Assembly: GCA_014804445.1 (NCBI GenBank) | Contig: JAAUZU010000031.1 | Location: 6,092 to 64,077, forward strand | Source: Lachnospiraceae bacterium | Lineage (GTDB): Bacteria; Bacillota; Clostridia; Lachnospirales; Lachnospiraceae | Length of the DNA: 57,986 nt | Direction of reading: 5' to 3' | Shown: positions 1 to 7,206 of the stretch, in pieces | How the letters are laid out: each line of letters starts with the position of its first letter | Position numbering within the stretch: position 1 is the first letter of the stretch | Position numbers and translations under genes: made by a program | The notes under the pieces: generated by a model | What the model was told of the DNA's origin: nothing | Seen by the model: only the letters and a program-made list of their open reading frames with translations | The model's database searches: none

Positions 1-165
1 CCGGAGCTTTTCAGAAAAACCATTGCGGAGGCGGCAAGAGGAGCGCACAAGCGTCTGAAGCAGGTGGAGTTTCGGACACAGGCGCCGGACCATCCTATAC
101 TCTGGGCATCGGATTCTTCTTATTACTTGAAGTTTTATATTTTTCAGGTGGCGGAAGACAGGTAA
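1..165 (+). CDS. C-terminal end of a truncated protein, function unknown
   Basis: An open frame runs from the first base of the window to a TAA stop at 163-165 and encodes the last 54 residues of a protein that begins outside the window. The tail is basic near its start and ends in YIFQVAEDR. I recognise no family in so short a piece. It is followed immediately by a strong hairpin at 172-201, which fits the end of a transcription unit. Real coding sequence is likely from position and the terminator, but the product cannot be named. Confidence 0.5.
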   Translation, partial: PELFRKTIAEAARGAHKRLKQVEFRTQAPDHPILWASDSSYYLKFYIFQVAEDR

Positions 166-171
166 AAACTT

Positions 172-201
172 AGAAAAGCGGGAGTTTATTCCCGCTTTTC
201 T
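172..201. terminator. Bidirectional hairpin terminator shared by convergent genes
   Basis: A perfect 12-bp stem (172-183 with 190-201, arms AGAAAAGCGGGA and TCCCGCTTTTCT) encloses a 6-nt loop. It is A-rich on one side and T-rich on the other, so it can terminate transcription from both sides. The TAA stop of the leftward GDSL hydrolase gene lies in the loop, so the last codons of that gene form one arm of the stem. Confidence 0.8.
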
Positions 202-1055
202 AAATCGTCTGTCAAGGGTTCTTCTGCTGTATTCCCGTATACGGTGCCTGCATAATTGATAAGTTCCGCTTCCCACAGAGAATAAGCGGTCTTTGTGAGA
301 TGGACAAAACCGTCACTGCAGTAGTCCTCCGCAAGGCTGCCATTGCCGTCAGATATAACGGTACACAAATCGAGATATCCCCAGCCGTTTTCTTCAGCCA
401 TTTCCTGTAAAAGAGTGTTGTACGCTGCGATATTTGCGTTATTTAATGCACCTTTTCCCGCCCCCTCTAATGTATAGGTTATGCTGACAATATGAATTTC
501 CAGCTCCGGCGAGATTTCCAGTATTTTATCAATCAGTTCCTTGTATTTATCGCAGGTTTTCTCAGGTCCCCATATGCCGATATCGTTTATTCCGAGCATG
601 ATAAAAGCGCGTTGACAGCCTGTGAGGGGAACGGCATCCCAAACCAGATATTTTTCCCCGTTATACTTGGGATGTGTGCGGCTTTTATCTAAGGGCTTTA
701 AGGCGTTCCTTACGCCGTAGCTTACTTCCGCCAGAAACTGGATATTCTGAACATAGGTTTCCTGGTTTGCACTGTAATTGCGAAACCCTGCCATAATGGA
801 ATCACCGATAAAAACAGAATTGCCAAAGTAGATGCGCAGTTCTTCGTCGGTTAATACCGGCGTTTCCGAAGGGTTTGTCAGTGCGCTGTCGGATGATTCG
901 CAAGGCAGATCAGCCGGTGGTTCACAAGGCGAATCCGTTGGTGATTCGAACTCGGCAGCATATACCTGTATACTGCCTGCAAAATTTCCGAGCGCGAGCA
1001 TTGCCGCAATGGTAATGCACAGAAAGGTTCTTTTTTGAATCAGTTTTTTAAACAT
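186..1055 (-). CDS. Secreted SGNH/GDSL-family hydrolase
   Basis: A 289-residue protein with an N-terminal signal peptide (basic start, hydrophobic stretch about 11-27, then VYAAE). The mature part carries the SGNH signature blocks: a GDSIMAG block with the nucleophile Ser (about residue 86), a GIND block (about 155-158) and a C-terminal DGFVH block (about 248-252) supplying the Asp-x-x-His pair. Family members are esterases or lipases acting on surface carbohydrates or lipids; the substrate is not readable here. A Ser/Pro/Glu-rich linker follows the signal peptide. The ATG at 1055 is the first start after an in-frame stop, though the AAGGAGG lies about 13 nt upstream, longer than usual. It is transcribed leftward, convergent with the partial gene at the window start. 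Confidence 0.85.
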   Translation of the reverse strand: MFKKLIQKRTFLCITIAAMLALGNFAGSIQVYAAEFESPTDSPCEPPADLPCESSDSALTNPSETPVLTDEELRIYFGNSVFIGDSIMAGFRNYSANQETYVQNIQFLAEVSYGVRNALKPLDKSRTHPKYNGEKYLVWDAVPLTGCQRAFIMLGINDIGIWGPEKTCDKYKELIDKILEISPELEIHIVSITYTLEGAGKGALNNANIAAYNTLLQEMAEENGWGYLDLCTVISDGNGSLAEDYCSDGFVHLTKTAYSLWEAELINYAGTVYGNTAEEPLTDDLEKRE

Positions 1056-1242
1056 TCTTTAACCAATGCCTCCTTAACCCGGGCGAAATAACACCGCGTG
1101 TCGTCTATAATGCAATAATCTCACTTTATACCACTTTAGGCAGGCAGTCAATATAGAATATTGTAAAATGAGACTATTAAAAAGATAGAAATGTATAGGG
1201 AGATATGGTATTATATGCAGAGTATTTCTCGGAGGAGACGTT

Positions 1243-2562
1243 ATGAAAAAAGCAGATTTACGGATGCTTACGGTGGTTTTGGTGGGAATCTTGCTGCTTT
1301 CCGGCTGTGGAAAAGAAAAAACGGAAAAAAGCCCGCTGTCATTGGCTATAGCGGATGTGTTAAAAGCAGAGTACCTTGCAGCAAAGGAAGCCGCAATGGC
1401 GGCAAAGGCGGATATAGGAGGAACGGGAATTGCCATAGACGAAATATTCTTTGGGAATGCCGGGAATTATCAGTATTTGTTCCATCCGGAAGATTTTGTG
1501 TCGGAGGAAATTGCGTGTGCCAATGTATTCAGCACTTATCAGGACGGCAGGGAAAACGCTGTGATTGCAGGGCTGTATGAGGAAGCGGGGGAAACATGGG
1601 AGTATCTTTACTACGCAGAATATGATATTGACAGTAATGGGCGAATGGATTATGTGGTGGTGCACAGCAACGCTGATGAAGGAGAAAATGGATTTTGCGG
1701 CGGGGATATCTGGTACTTGTCCAAGGATGGCATCTATGAAAGGATATTATTGCCCAAGGCGGCCTATTTGACCGGCGGCTCATGGCAGGAGCCGGAGCTT
1801 TTTATGATGACGCTTGTTTACCGGTATAAATGGCAGAGTCAGGGCATTGCCGTTTATCATGATTATGAAAAGCAGGAAATGGCGCTGTACGGATGGAAGT
1901 ATAACTACAATAATTCTGACGAGGCTTATAAATGGGTACGTGCCGTGACCGTAACGGAAGAGATAGCGGATACGACATTGGTGCAGACCGGATTCCAACT
2001 GCTTTATAATGACGATGAGGAGCGGGTCAGAATAGAGATTAAGGGGAGAGAAGGAAACCCTGATTTTTATCAGGTGATTTTAACGGGCAGGAAGAGAATT
2101 TTATTGTCGTATGGTCAACAGACATGTATGGCATGGGACGGCAATGATGACGGATATGAGGATATTCTGTATTATGCAGGCTACGACGGCGGCAGCGGGG
2201 GAGATTTTGCTGACTATAAGCTCTTTGTCTGGTCTGAAGAAGAAGGAAAGTATGTAAAAACGGAGCTTCCGCAATGTATCTTTATAGACTATGCGGCGCA
2301 CAAAATTTGTAACCGTGGGCAATCGGGGGTGTCACATCAATTCTATGAGATTTATGGGCTGCAAAACGGAGAATATCAATTGGAAAAAGAGCTTGACCTG
2401 CACTATGGGTCATGGGATGGTGAAAAGTTGGTTGATGTGGCAGTCTATTCCGAATGGGGAGAAGAGGTGGAAAGAACCGATATTACAAGTTTAGACTGGG
2501 AAGAGACGCAGAAGCTTTTGGAAGAGAAATATCCGGAATTTAATTTTTGGCGGCAGGGATAA
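1243..2562 (+). CDS. Lipoprotein of unknown function, about 440 residues
   Basis: The 439-residue product begins with a lipoprotein signal: hydrophobic LLLS followed by GC at about residue 22, giving a lipidated Cys. The mature part is exported, acidic and Tyr/Trp-rich, with short Asp-rich stretches such as DIDSNGRMD and DGNDDGYED that resemble calcium-binding loops of FG-GAP or beta-propeller proteins. That resemblance is an inference from composition. GGAGGAG stands just before the ATG at 1243. It is divergent from the GDSL hydrolase; the interval holds AT-rich sequence likely to contain both promoters. It ends just upstream of a separate metal-regulated promoter, so it is probably monocistronic. 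Confidence 0.75.
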   Translation: MKKADLRMLTVVLVGILLLSGCGKEKTEKSPLSLAIADVLKAEYLAAKEAAMAAKADIGGTGIAIDEIFFGNAGNYQYLFHPEDFVSEEIACANVFSTYQDGRENAVIAGLYEEAGETWEYLYYAEYDIDSNGRMDYVVVHSNADEGENGFCGGDIWYLSKDGIYERILLPKAAYLTGGSWQEPELFMMTLVYRYKWQSQGIAVYHDYEKQEMALYGWKYNYNNSDEAYKWVRAVTVTEEIADTTLVQTGFQLLYNDDEERVRIEIKGREGNPDFYQVILTGRKRILLSYGQQTCMAWDGNDDGYEDILYYAGYDGGSGGDFADYKLFVWSEEEGKYVKTELPQCIFIDYAAHKICNRGQSGVSHQFYEIYGLQNGEYQLEKELDLHYGSWDGEKLVDVAVYSEWGEEVERTDITSLDWEETQKLLEEKYPEFNFWRQG

Positions 2563-2568
2563 AAATAC

Positions 2569-2629
2569 TTGACATTCCTCTGAAAGATGGTATAGTTCTA
2601 AATGCGAATGAGTTGCATTTGCATTTAGA
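2569..2629 (+). promoter_or_regulatory. Promoter with Fur-type inverted-repeat operator
   Basis: A -35 box TTGACA (2569-2574) and -10 box TATAGT (2591-2596) are separated by 16 nt. Immediately downstream, over the expected start of transcription, lies an inverted repeat at 2597-2629: 14-nt arms around a 5-nt centre with a single mismatch (core AAATGCGAATG/CATTTGCATTT). Position and symmetry are those of a repressor operator. The regulator encoded in the same unit (3616-4077) is Fur family, so metal-dependent autoregulation is the natural inference. Confidence 0.75.
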
Positions 2630-2691
2630 GGCAGGGCTGTGACCGGACTGTTGTTTTGGAAACGTGCAGCCCCGGAAAAGAGGATGAAGTT

Positions 2692-3558
2692 ATGTGGGAT
2701 GTCATTTTAGACACTTTGGTGGACAGCGCCAGATTGCTCCCCTTTTTGTTTTTAACCTATCTGGCAATGGAATATCTGGAGCATAAAACGGCGGACAGCG
2801 CCAAAAATCTGGTAAAGAAGGGCGGGCGTCTGGGACCTCTGTTTGGCGGCGTGTTAGGCGCTGTGCCGCAATGCGGATTTTCCGCGGCAGCAGCAGGCCT
2901 CTATGCAGGAAGAGTGATTACCTTAGGCACCCTGATTGCCGTCTTCCTGTCTACTTCTGACGAGATGCTTCCGATTCTGATATCCGAGGCAGACAGGTTT
3001 GGCATTGCTCCCATTTTGAAAATACTGGCCGTCAAAGCGGTAATCGGTATTGCCGCCGGTTTTCTGATAGATATGGTGATACGTCCGAAAAAAGCAGAAC
3101 ACGACCACGACCATATCCATGAAATATGTGAGCATGACCACTGCCATTGTGATGAAGGCGGGGGAATACTGAAATCTGCCGTGGTTCATACCATAAAAAT
3201 CACACTGTTTATTCTGTTGGTATCTTTTCTATTAAATATAGTGCTTCATTTTTGGGGAGAAGACGTTTTAAAGGGACTGCTTTTAAATAAACCGGTGATA
3301 GGTGAGCTGCTTGCGGGACTGGTCGGGCTGATACCGAACTGTGCTTCTTCCGTGGTAATTACAAGGCTGTACTTAGAGGGCGTCATGAGCTTTGCCGCCT
3401 GTATGACCGGTTTGCTTGCGGGCGCAGGTGTGGGCATACTGGTATTGTTTCGGGCAAATAAGAGCAAAAAGGAAAATGCAGGAATCGTACTGCTTCTCTA
3501 CGGTATCGGTGTGGCTGCGGGCCTGCTGATGGAACTGACGGGCTTTTCCATTGTGTAA
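2692..3558 (+). CDS. Predicted heavy-metal/manganese exporter, ArsP_2 (DUF2899) type
   Basis: A 288-residue polytopic membrane protein with about ten hydrophobic segments in two related halves. The motif GAVPQCG (about residues 56-62) in the first half is echoed by GLIPNCA in the second, indicating an internal duplication. Between the halves a cytoplasmic His/Cys/Asp-rich loop (about residues 137-154, many HDH and CHC groups) is an obvious metal-binding site. This architecture matches the predicted 10-TM metal exporters of the ArsP_2 family, often labelled putative manganese transporter in Clostridia. The ATG at 2692 is chosen because AGAGG lies 8 nt upstream; a TTG 36 nt earlier has no good ribosome site. 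It sits behind the operator at 2597-2629 and 57 nt before a Fur-type regulator, which supports a metal-homeostasis role. The metal is not determinable from sequence. Confidence 0.75.
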   Translation: MWDVILDTLVDSARLLPFLFLTYLAMEYLEHKTADSAKNLVKKGGRLGPLFGGVLGAVPQCGFSAAAAGLYAGRVITLGTLIAVFLSTSDEMLPILISEADRFGIAPILKILAVKAVIGIAAGFLIDMVIRPKKAEHDHDHIHEICEHDHCHCDEGGGILKSAVVHTIKITLFILLVSFLLNIVLHFWGEDVLKGLLLNKPVIGELLAGLVGLIPNCASSVVITRLYLEGVMSFAACMTGLLAGAGVGILVLFRANKSKKENAGIVLLLYGIGVAAGLLMELTGFSIV

Positions 3559-3615
3559 GCTGACTTGGCGGCGGTGACTTGCAAAGAGATTCCTATACTA
3601 TACATGAGGTATAAA

Positions 3616-4077
3616 ATGATGGCGGAAAATGATTTTGTGTATCCGGCAGGAATAAAATGGACAAAACAGCGCAAAGCTGTATATGAAGTGTTATCTGGAT
3701 CGGAAGAGCCGTTGAGCGCAGTGCAGATATACAACCTGATTTTACAGAGCGGCAGCGAAGGCGGCTATGCCGTTTCGACGATCTATCGTATTTTGACGGT
3801 GTTTGAAGAAAAAGGCTATGTGGAAAAAAGTACCTTTATGGGCGAAGACACTGTGATGTACGAGTGGAAGCGTAACGGGCATACCCATTATGCGGTCTGC
3901 CTGGGCTGTCATAAGAAGCTGCCCCTGCAGGCATGTCCCTTTGAACACCTGCATCTTGCCGCAGAATCAGACGAATTTTTGGTTACAGGGCATAAACTCG
4001 AGCTGTACGGCTACTGCAAAAGCTGTAAAAATAACCAATTATTCCCGAATAAAGGGGAAAACAGCAGAAAAAATTAA
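3616..4077 (+). CDS. Fur-family metal-responsive transcriptional regulator
   Basis: About 154 residues with the Fur layout: an N-terminal winged helix (WTKQRKAVYEVL, then STIYRILTVFEEKGYV as recognition region) and a C-terminal metal-binding/dimerisation domain with HTHYAVCLGCHK and a terminal CKSC, the two CxxC pairs that hold structural zinc. Fur, Zur and PerR cannot be told apart by eye; the neighbouring exporter suggests a manganese or zinc sensor. Start at 3616 (ATGATG) is preferred because AGGT lies 6-9 nt upstream; an in-frame ATG at 3604 is also possible. It is in one unit with the exporter and probably represses it through the inverted repeat at 2597-2629. Confidence 0.85.
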   Translation: MMAENDFVYPAGIKWTKQRKAVYEVLSGSEEPLSAVQIYNLILQSGSEGGYAVSTIYRILTVFEEKGYVEKSTFMGEDTVMYEWKRNGHTHYAVCLGCHKKLPLQACPFEHLHLAAESDEFLVTGHKLELYGYCKSCKNNQLFPNKGENSRKN

Positions 4078-4105
4078 TAAATTTACAAAAATCTTAAAAA
4101 AGTAC

Positions 4106-4134
4106 TTGCCAATAGCAAATCAATATAATATAAT
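4106..4134 (+). promoter_or_regulatory. Promoter for tRNA-Lys
   Basis: TTGCCA (4106-4111) and a consensus TATAAT (4129-4134) are separated by exactly 17 nt and lie 33 nt upstream of the tRNA-Lys gene. Confidence 0.7.
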
Positions 4135-4166
4135 AACACTTGCGTTGTGAAACATTTCACATATAA

Positions 4167-4239
4167 GCGCCGCTAGCTCAGTTGGTAGAGCACCTGACTC
4201 TTAATCAGGGTGTCCAGGGTTCGAGCCCCTGGCGGCGCA
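4167..4239 (+). tRNA. tRNA-Lys (anticodon CTT)
   Basis: A full cloverleaf can be drawn: a 7-bp acceptor stem (4167-4173 with 4232-4238), D arm with GTTGG loop, anticodon stem CCTGA/TCAGG around the loop CTCTTAA (anticodon CTT at 4200-4202), and T arm CAGGG-TTCGAGC-CCCTG. The discriminator is A4239 and CCA is not encoded. This copy is the left attachment site of the inovirus: from 4197 on, its sequence is repeated at 14487. The functional 3' half is therefore supplied by the phage copy, while the original 3' half was pushed to the far side of the element. Confidence 0.97.
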
Positions 4240-4262
4240 CGGAAGTACCGATTTTCGAGTTA
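4197..4262 (+). repeat. attL: 66-bp direct repeat (tRNA-Lys 3' half plus terminator start)
   Basis: These 66 bases, from the anticodon loop of tRNA-Lys to past the gene end, recur without mismatch at 14487-14552. Beyond the perfect match the copies differ by one base (GTTATC here, GTTAATC on the right) and then continue similarly through the terminator T-run. Integration into the 3' part of a tRNA gene is standard for tyrosine recombinases, and the integrase gene lies next to this end. Confidence 0.93.
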
Positions 4263-4286
4263 TCTCGGGGGTTGGTGCTTTTTTTT
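4243..4286 (+). terminator. tRNA-Lys terminator, carried within the phage attachment region
   Basis: AAGTACC (4243-4249) pairs with GGTGCTT (4274-4280), extended by G-T rich pairing toward the loop, followed by a T-run at 4281-4286. A near-identical copy ends the right repeat. The phage copy therefore restores both the tRNA 3' half and its terminator. Confidence 0.7.
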
Positions 4287-4298
4287 GTTATTTTTTAT

Positions 4299-5204
4299 TT
4301 AATAGCCGCGGGTAAAGAAAATATCATCAAGCCGGTAAATGTCAGCCCCGAGCATTTTATATTCCGCAGCCATCCGGCTGTAAGCCTGCGTGACGGCATA
4401 GTCCGTATGTCCCATGAACACACGCAAAAACTCCAGGTTACCGCCGCCCATCAGGTAGGACGTCGCGAAAGTATGCCGGAGCAGATGAGCATGCAGCCTT
4501 TCTATGCCGCTCTGTTTCTTCAGGCTGCCGAAGAGCTGCCGGATCGTGTTCCCGGTAATAGGGACATTTCCCTTCAGGCTGCGGAACAGAAAGCCTTCCT
4601 GAATCCCGGCCATAGAGCAATAACGGGAAACGGCTTCAAGAAGAAAATCCGGCACCAGTACAAGGCGGTTCTTGTTTCCCTTGCTGTCAAGCACCTGCAG
4701 CAGGTTTCTTTCCGGCATAAGATCTCCACGCTGCAGATGCACAACTTCCTGTGTCCTGAGCCCGCAGTCTGCCATGAAGTGCACAATGCAATAGTTCCGG
4801 ATCCCCTGGATAATGTCCATGTCAAAAAGGGAATCAATCTTTTCCATCTCGTCCCGGTAAAGCGGCAGTTTCGGGCGGGCATCACTTTTCGGCAACTTCA
4901 CGCCCTTCAGGTAGTCCCCGCATAAATCGTTTTCATAGCACCAGCGCAGGAAGGCGGCTATGCTGCGGCAGTAGCTCCGGATGGTAACGGGGCGGGTGCC
5001 GCTTTCCCTGAGATGCAGTATGTAGCCGCGGTAAATATTTTCCTCCTGGCATAAGGACAGGCAGGAAACAGGCAGGCCAAAACGCCCCTCAAGCCACCGG
5101 AAGAAAAGCAGGATGCCGCAATGGTAAGTTTCCAATGTCCTGAGGGAACAGTAAGAGCGCCGGTCCTCAAGGAAAAGGTCATATGCCGCCTGTACCGTCA
5201 TCAT
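4299..5204 (-). CDS. int: Phage tyrosine recombinase (integrase)
   Basis: A 301-residue tyrosine recombinase. The N-terminal core-binding (SAM-like) domain spans about residues 1-100 and the catalytic domain about 115-285. The catalytic set is complete: Arg150 in DCGLR, Lys175/178 region, His240-x-x-Arg243 in HAHLLRHTFAT, His266 in MGHTD and nucleophile Tyr275 in AYSRM. ATG at 5204 is chosen because GAGGAGG lies 6 nt upstream; a TTG at 5207 is less likely. The start overlaps the end of the replication gene by about 26 nt, so both are probably translated from one leftward message. Its gene end is only 37 nt from the direct repeat, as expected for an enzyme acting on the tRNA-Lys site. Filamentous phages often use host XerCD instead, so a dedicated integrase means autonomous integration. 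Confidence 0.95.
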   Translation of the reverse strand: MMTVQAAYDLFLEDRRSYCSLRTLETYHCGILLFFRWLEGRFGLPVSCLSLCQEENIYRGYILHLRESGTRPVTIRSYCRSIAAFLRWCYENDLCGDYLKGVKLPKSDARPKLPLYRDEMEKIDSLFDMDIIQGIRNYCIVHFMADCGLRTQEVVHLQRGDLMPERNLLQVLDSKGNKNRLVLVPDFLLEAVSRYCSMAGIQEGFLFRSLKGNVPITGNTIRQLFGSLKKQSGIERLHAHLLRHTFATSYLMGGGNLEFLRVFMGHTDYAVTQAYSRMAAEYKMLGADIYRLDDIFFTRGY

Positions 5205-6810
5205 CAAATTCCTCCTCTTGACAAAGCCACGTATTTAATGCATTATTATCGTAGATATCGCCCGTATCGGTGCGGACGATTTCAAATGTATGCGTAGCAG
5301 CATCCTCAAATACCCCGGCAAGCTCCTCCCTGTTGAGCTGCCGGAGTTTTTTATTTTTATACCGGCGCGCCTCGGCTATATCATTATCATTCATTTTCAG
5401 CAGTGCTTCAAAGCAGTCCTGCATGGGGCTGTCCTCGTTAATGCCGCGCAGGTAAAAGCCCAGGGTGACCGCGGAATTGATGACACGCTTGCGCATGCTC
5501 TCAACGGAAAGCCTCCTGTTGTAGGAACGGACAAGCCTGACCTCCTCCGGCGTGAGCTTCACGTCAATGCAGCGTGTTTCCCTCAGCGCCTTCCAGAACC
5601 CGCACAGGGGCCGGCGCGCTTTGTTGCTGTCCCCGTTCTTTTCCACCAGGCGGAAAACCCTGTCCGTCAGGTAGTCCATGATAAGCTTCCGGTTATCCAG
5701 GTAGTCATAAATCCGCCTGCATTCCCCCGTGTGACGGTTGTCCCGAAACGGCACAAGGTCGTAACTTTTGGAGTGCCGGCGCATGGTCTGGTATTCCACG
5801 TTGACGACAAGGTTCAGCTCCGGCGTCAGCTCCTTTGCCAGTTTTATGACTGTATCCTCCCCGGGCTGCACCTTTTCCTTCAGAATGTCGCGGCAGAGCC
5901 GCACATAAGAAGGGTGGGAGCCGTGCTCCGCATAAAACTCCAGGCGGGCATAAAACCGGTAAAACCAGCTTTTCTTTTGAAAGCACCTTTCGTACACGTA
6001 TAAATCATACTCGCTGATCAGCCCGTGCATCCGCCATATCTGGAAAAACCAGGGCTTGTAGTTCTGCTCTATCACTTCCCGCGTTTTCTGGTATATCCGG
6101 ACAAATACCTTGTCGGAACGTTTTCCAAGCGCCACGTAGTCGATTTCATAATCTTCGGAGCCTATCTTATTGGTAACATACGTTGCATTCTTAAAGCGGT
6201 CAACACGCATTTTGTAAAAGTTTTCCGGCGTAAAAAAACTTTCAGGATTCTTCAGGTAATTGGAATGCCAGCAGTAATCAACACGGTTTTCCTGCACAAA
6301 ATCGATTTCAAGCCCGAAATAGGCAGCAAGCGCCTTCACGATCCGGTAGGAGTTTTCAAAAGCCGCATGGATGCCCAGAATCCAAAGCATGTAGCTCCTG
6401 ATCTGCACAATGCATTCACTGGTAACGGACTCGCCGCCGCCCATGGACTTAGGGACCACAGGGGCAAGGAATATGTCAAAGTATTCCGGGTAGCTCAGGC
6501 ACACGTTATAAAAGCGGGAAAAGGTGACGAGACGCAGCACAAGCCGGCGGTCAATCTCCTTCAAGTACACTTCGCCGTCCTCGTCATAATCTCCCAAGCC
6601 GTCATATTTAAAGCGGAAGTAACGCCTGAGCCGCAGGACGTGATCATCACGGGTATGCTGCCGGAAGTCGTTCCGGAACTTCACGCTGTAGTAGAAAGTA
6701 TCTATGTTGTGCAAAAACTTGCTTTGTGAAAAAGAAAACCATTTTTTACGGGCTTCCAGGTCGAGCTCATCCATAATGCGGCAGTTATTAAAATATCGTT
6801 TATCAAGCAT
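5179..6810 (-). CDS. Phage replication initiation protein, Rep_trans/RstA-like (rolling circle)
   Basis: A 543-residue protein beginning MLDKRYFNN. The segment RVDYCWHSNY (about 176-185) followed by ALGKRSDKVFVRIYQKTRE (about 227-245) resembles the replication initiation factor (Rep_trans) family, in which a G(S/K)R-SD-x-RIY-K-E stretch is typical; CTX-phi RstA and Tn916 Orf20 belong to it. Its role would be to nick the double-stranded form at the plus origin and start rolling-circle synthesis. Start at 6810 is set by AAGGAG 7 nt upstream; an in-frame start at 6933 would run through repeat-rich control DNA. Upstream lie a hairpin and TTGTGTTACAA repeats that may be its origin or operator. The C-terminal tail is acidic and is overlapped by the integrase start. 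Family assignment is by motif recall; the nicking Tyr is not pinned down. Confidence 0.72.
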   Translation of the reverse strand: MLDKRYFNNCRIMDELDLEARKKWFSFSQSKFLHNIDTFYYSVKFRNDFRQHTRDDHVLRLRRYFRFKYDGLGDYDEDGEVYLKEIDRRLVLRLVTFSRFYNVCLSYPEYFDIFLAPVVPKSMGGGESVTSECIVQIRSYMLWILGIHAAFENSYRIVKALAAYFGLEIDFVQENRVDYCWHSNYLKNPESFFTPENFYKMRVDRFKNATYVTNKIGSEDYEIDYVALGKRSDKVFVRIYQKTREVIEQNYKPWFFQIWRMHGLISEYDLYVYERCFQKKSWFYRFYARLEFYAEHGSHPSYVRLCRDILKEKVQPGEDTVIKLAKELTPELNLVVNVEYQTMRRHSKSYDLVPFRDNRHTGECRRIYDYLDNRKLIMDYLTDRVFRLVEKNGDSNKARRPLCGFWKALRETRCIDVKLTPEEVRLVRSYNRRLSVESMRKRVINSAVTLGFYLRGINEDSPMQDCFEALLKMNDNDIAEARRYKNKKLRQLNREELAGVFEDAATHTFEIVRTDTGDIYDNNALNTWLCQEEEFDDDGTGGI

Positions 6811-6849
6811 AGAAAAACTCCTTTTTTGTGTTACAAAATCGACTTTTTG

Positions 6850-6889
6850 AAATCGTCGCGAAAAATCATTCTGGCGACGATTTTTTTTT
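6850..6889 (+). repeat. Hairpin with T-run upstream of rep
   Basis: AAATCGTCGC (6850-6859) pairs perfectly with GCGACGATTT (6874-6883), and a run of T follows on the + strand to 6889. It could terminate rightward transcription entering from the rep side, but no rightward gene precedes it. As it lies 40-73 nt ahead of the leftward rep start, a role as origin cruciform or as a leader structure of the rep message is as likely. Confidence 0.55.
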
Positions 6890-7011
6890 GGCATTTTTGT
6901 CAGTGTGGGACTGGATTTTTTTGTGTAACACAATGTATTCTGAGACCACGTATTACAGGACGTGGATACATTGCGGGAACAAAAAAACAGCTTTTTCCGA
7001 TGACGGTTTTC

Positions 7012-7098
7012 CGTACATGGCAGGGCATACAGGGACAGGGCGCGCGCAGGACCCCGAGACCCGCCGCGCGCCCTGTCCCTGTATGCCCTCCCTGTACG
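7012..7098. repeat. Large GC-rich hairpin: candidate packaging signal/origin
   Basis: A perfect 25-bp inverted repeat (7022-7046 with 7065-7089; core AGGGCATACAGGGACAGGG) surrounds an 18-nt loop. It extends outward through GTACA/TGTAC arms with one bulged base, so the hairpin spans about 87 nt. It lies just past the end of zot and before rep. In Ff phages the stable packaging hairpin occupies the same position, after the last assembly gene and before gene II. There is no T-run, so it is not a simple terminator. Confidence 0.7.
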
Positions 7099-7206
7099 TT
7101 TTCCCGCCGGCGTAAATCCTGGTTTTGTGTTACAAAAAAAAGCGGCAGCTCTTTTCTGCAGAAAAAATGTAACACAGATTTCAGGATGCCGCCGCCGATG
7201 GGGAGG

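Larger units (their letters stand above)
6811..7206. other. Intergenic control region between zot and rep: repeats, hairpins, candidate origin
   Basis: This 396-bp gap holds no convincing gene. It contains four copies of a TGTGTTACA motif (6827-6835; 6921-6933 as the palindrome TTGTGTAACACAA; 7126-7134; 7168-7176 inverted), a 10-bp stem hairpin at 6850-6883 and a very long GC-rich hairpin at 7012-7098. In filamentous phages the equivalent gap carries the packaging signal and both replication origins, so this is the first place to look for them here. Confidence 0.65.

Noticed and set aside
4182..4925. Open frame of about 247 codons on the + strand through tRNA-Lys and integrase
   Set aside because: It runs across the tRNA and opposite the catalytic domain of the integrase; a shadow frame.
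5290..6729. Long + strand frames opposite the replication gene
   Set aside because: No ribosome sites; the minus-strand frame has coherent family motifs and a correct start.
7012..7098. The large hairpin as a rho-independent terminator of zot
   Set aside because: No T-run follows on either strand and the stem is far longer than needed; an origin or packaging role fits better.
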